Shown one piece after another: positions 61,895 through 64,000 of a stretch of 64,000 nt of DNA. Positions within the stretch are counted from its first letter, which is position 1; every line of letters starts with the position of its first letter. Below the pieces are notes generated by a model that saw nothing but the letters and a program-made list of their open reading frames with translations, had not been told where the DNA came from and made no database searches. Made by a program: the position numbers and the translations under genes. This DNA comes from Siphlonurus alternatus. Taxonomy: Eukaryota > Arthropoda > Insecta > Ephemeroptera > Siphlonuridae. Location: assembly GCA_949825025.1 (NCBI GenBank), contig OX463784.1, forward strand, positions 18,666,124 to 18,730,123. The letters run 5' to 3'.

Positions 61895-62116
61895 TTATTT
61901 TACATTGTAATTGTAATAAATATCTTGGTAAGATTTAACATTCCATGAGTTATTTTCTACGTGACAAAATATTGTAGTTGCAAAAACCTCCCTATGGCTT
62001 ACATTAGAATCGTGTCTACGATATAAGTCATGCAAAACTACGTGAGTATGATCCAATTCGTAGAAAAGTGCATGCAATTCTTGCGATTTACACCGAGACG
62101 TGAGGGCATCAACTTT
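61895..62116 (-). pseudogene. Protein-like minus-strand frame, possible LINE endonuclease fragment
   Basis: Open for about 73 codons from 62116 to a TAA at 61897-61895, with no initiating ATG near its upper end: NKVDALTSRCKSQELHALFY, then ELDHTHVVLHDLYRRHDSNV and REVFATTIFCHVENNSW. The composition is protein-like. The order of a leucine-rich helix ending in ELDHTHVV, then a short aspartate-bearing loop, recalls the N-terminal part of APE-type endonucleases of non-LTR retrotransposons, but catalytic residues cannot be confirmed and only about 70 residues remain. Alternative: an exon of an unknown gene. The family assignment is inference from pattern memory. Confidence 0.3.
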
Positions 62117-63290
62117 ATTTATGCCTCACCATTGTACATAAAGATAAGAATTCACAAAGGATAACCATATATTCTCATTATTATATTTATTATAATATCC
62201 CAACTATAGGTAGAACCATTGAGTTTTAATGAAATTTATGTTTTGTGTTATTTTTTACCATTATCATCTTATTGATTAGTACGTTAATTAGAGCTGAAAA
62301 ACTTGGAGGTAAATGGTAAAAAAAAAAATTCATTCATTTCTATAAAATTCGAAAAATATTTTTCAAATAAATTTAGTAAATTTGAATGAAAAAAATATGG
62401 GTAGCATTTTCCTTCATTCAAAGTAAAGAGCCTCAGGTTAGGAAAGTCGTTTATAATTATATATCCCATTTAAATAGTTAACAAAGAAAATCGAACACTT
62501 AAAATTCAATTGAGCTCGTTAATATTGTCAAGAGAGAAAATATAATATATCATGAATAAAAAAACAACATTAATTATAATGTCAAAGGTATATCATATGC
62601 AGAAAGCAAAATTTGTTTTAAATAAATAACAAGACTTAATGAGACACTTGAAGTGTAAGGTAATACTTTAAGATCACTGACAAAAATATAATGACGAAAA
62701 ATTCTAAAAAATCAATAAAAAGACTCTTCGATCATTGGATAAAATAGAACTCTTTGACAAGTAATTTTTTTAGAGTTGTAAGTTATTGAGTTTTCAGGGC
62801 AAAGATTAACATGAGTCGATATTGAAATAACATATTTGCATTCTATTTTTATATATCTCTGAAAATCTTCCGTAAGAATTTTGTACAGTTTCTGCTCTTG
62901 ATTGTCCTAATTGAAAAATTAAGTCTCCAACTCATCCTTTTTACGTCTAAACCTAATCTTTTTACTTCTAAAATACATCTTATTTCCTCTTCGCTCAAAG
63001 TAAGGATGAAATGGAGATGTTATTTCTAACGTTTTATGCTCATGAAGAGGGAAAAAGACGTAATCTCGTATTTTCCCCTCTTTTTTTCCCTCTTAAATGA
63101 AGCAAACGAAGAGTAAATTAGACGGAAGGAGAGCTTAATATAGAGAATAAAATATGAAATTTATTTCAACCTGAATGACCTCATTTCCAAGTGCTTACAA
63201 GAAAACCGGCTTAATTAAGGGTTTGACAACAGATCTGTGGTTAATTTTTAGAACATTTGAATTCTTCCAATTCCTTCTGACAACTAGAAA
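62117..63290. other. Gene-free stretch
   Basis: A+T-rich; ACGTAATCTCG-like and purine/pyrimidine-rich segments at 62930-63120. No exon or repeat recognised. Confidence 0.55.

Positions 63291-64000
<710 letters not shown>

Overview
This is an A+T-rich (roughly 70% A+T by eye) nuclear sequence from a metazoan, most likely an arthropod. Evidence: no bacterial operon or long open frame; very long (TA)n and (CT)n microsatellites; dozens of short palindromic non-autonomous DNA transposons; two copies of a 5S-rRNA-derived SINE; and a few short exon-like islands with canonical GT/AG splice signals. The species cannot be named from the sequence alone. No complete protein-coding gene is visible. The longest uninterrupted frame (151 codons) is an artefact of a (GA)n/(CT)n microsatellite.

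Layout. 1-5 kb: three foldback/palindromic elements, including one ~1.6 kb foldback inserted in the arm of a second. 5-6 kb: 5S-derived SINE copy 1. 6-8 kb: palindromic elements. 8-10.5 kb: the best candidate for a gene start, with three CACGTG boxes, initiator-like TCAGTT motifs and a first coding exon encoding a signal peptide with a GTGAGT donor (10412-10505, + strand). 10.5-64 kb reads like very long introns or intergenic DNA filled with transposon debris. It carries possible further + strand exons (38884-38985, 52720-52768, 53713-53784) whose phases agree with exon 1, and unconnected minus-strand exon candidates near 24.4, 51 and 60.1 kb. The window ends in the 5' part of a hAT-like element that follows a (TA)n tract of about 120 bp.

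Repeats dominate. One palindromic family (called D here) has six copies of about 315 bp (14.9, 22.6, 31.9, 33.7, 36.1 and 50.1 kb). Two related families (E, F) have two copies each and share arm modules with D. Others include a Tc1/mariner-like family (R), PIF/Harbinger-like families with TAA target duplications (I, K), a family ending in GATTCACGAAG (J), a piggyBac-like element with TTAA (S), small palindromes (C, G, H, L, M, N, O, P), a tRNA-derived remnant and an unclassified dispersed family (Q).

The most unusual feature is the concentration of the perfect CREB/ATF palindrome TGACGTCA. I count 19 exact sites where about half a site is expected by chance. Most lie in the cores of these palindromic elements, and five pairs are spaced exactly 51 bp apart. 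Family names are labels for this report, not database names. All gene calls are tentative because no alignment or transcript data could be consulted.
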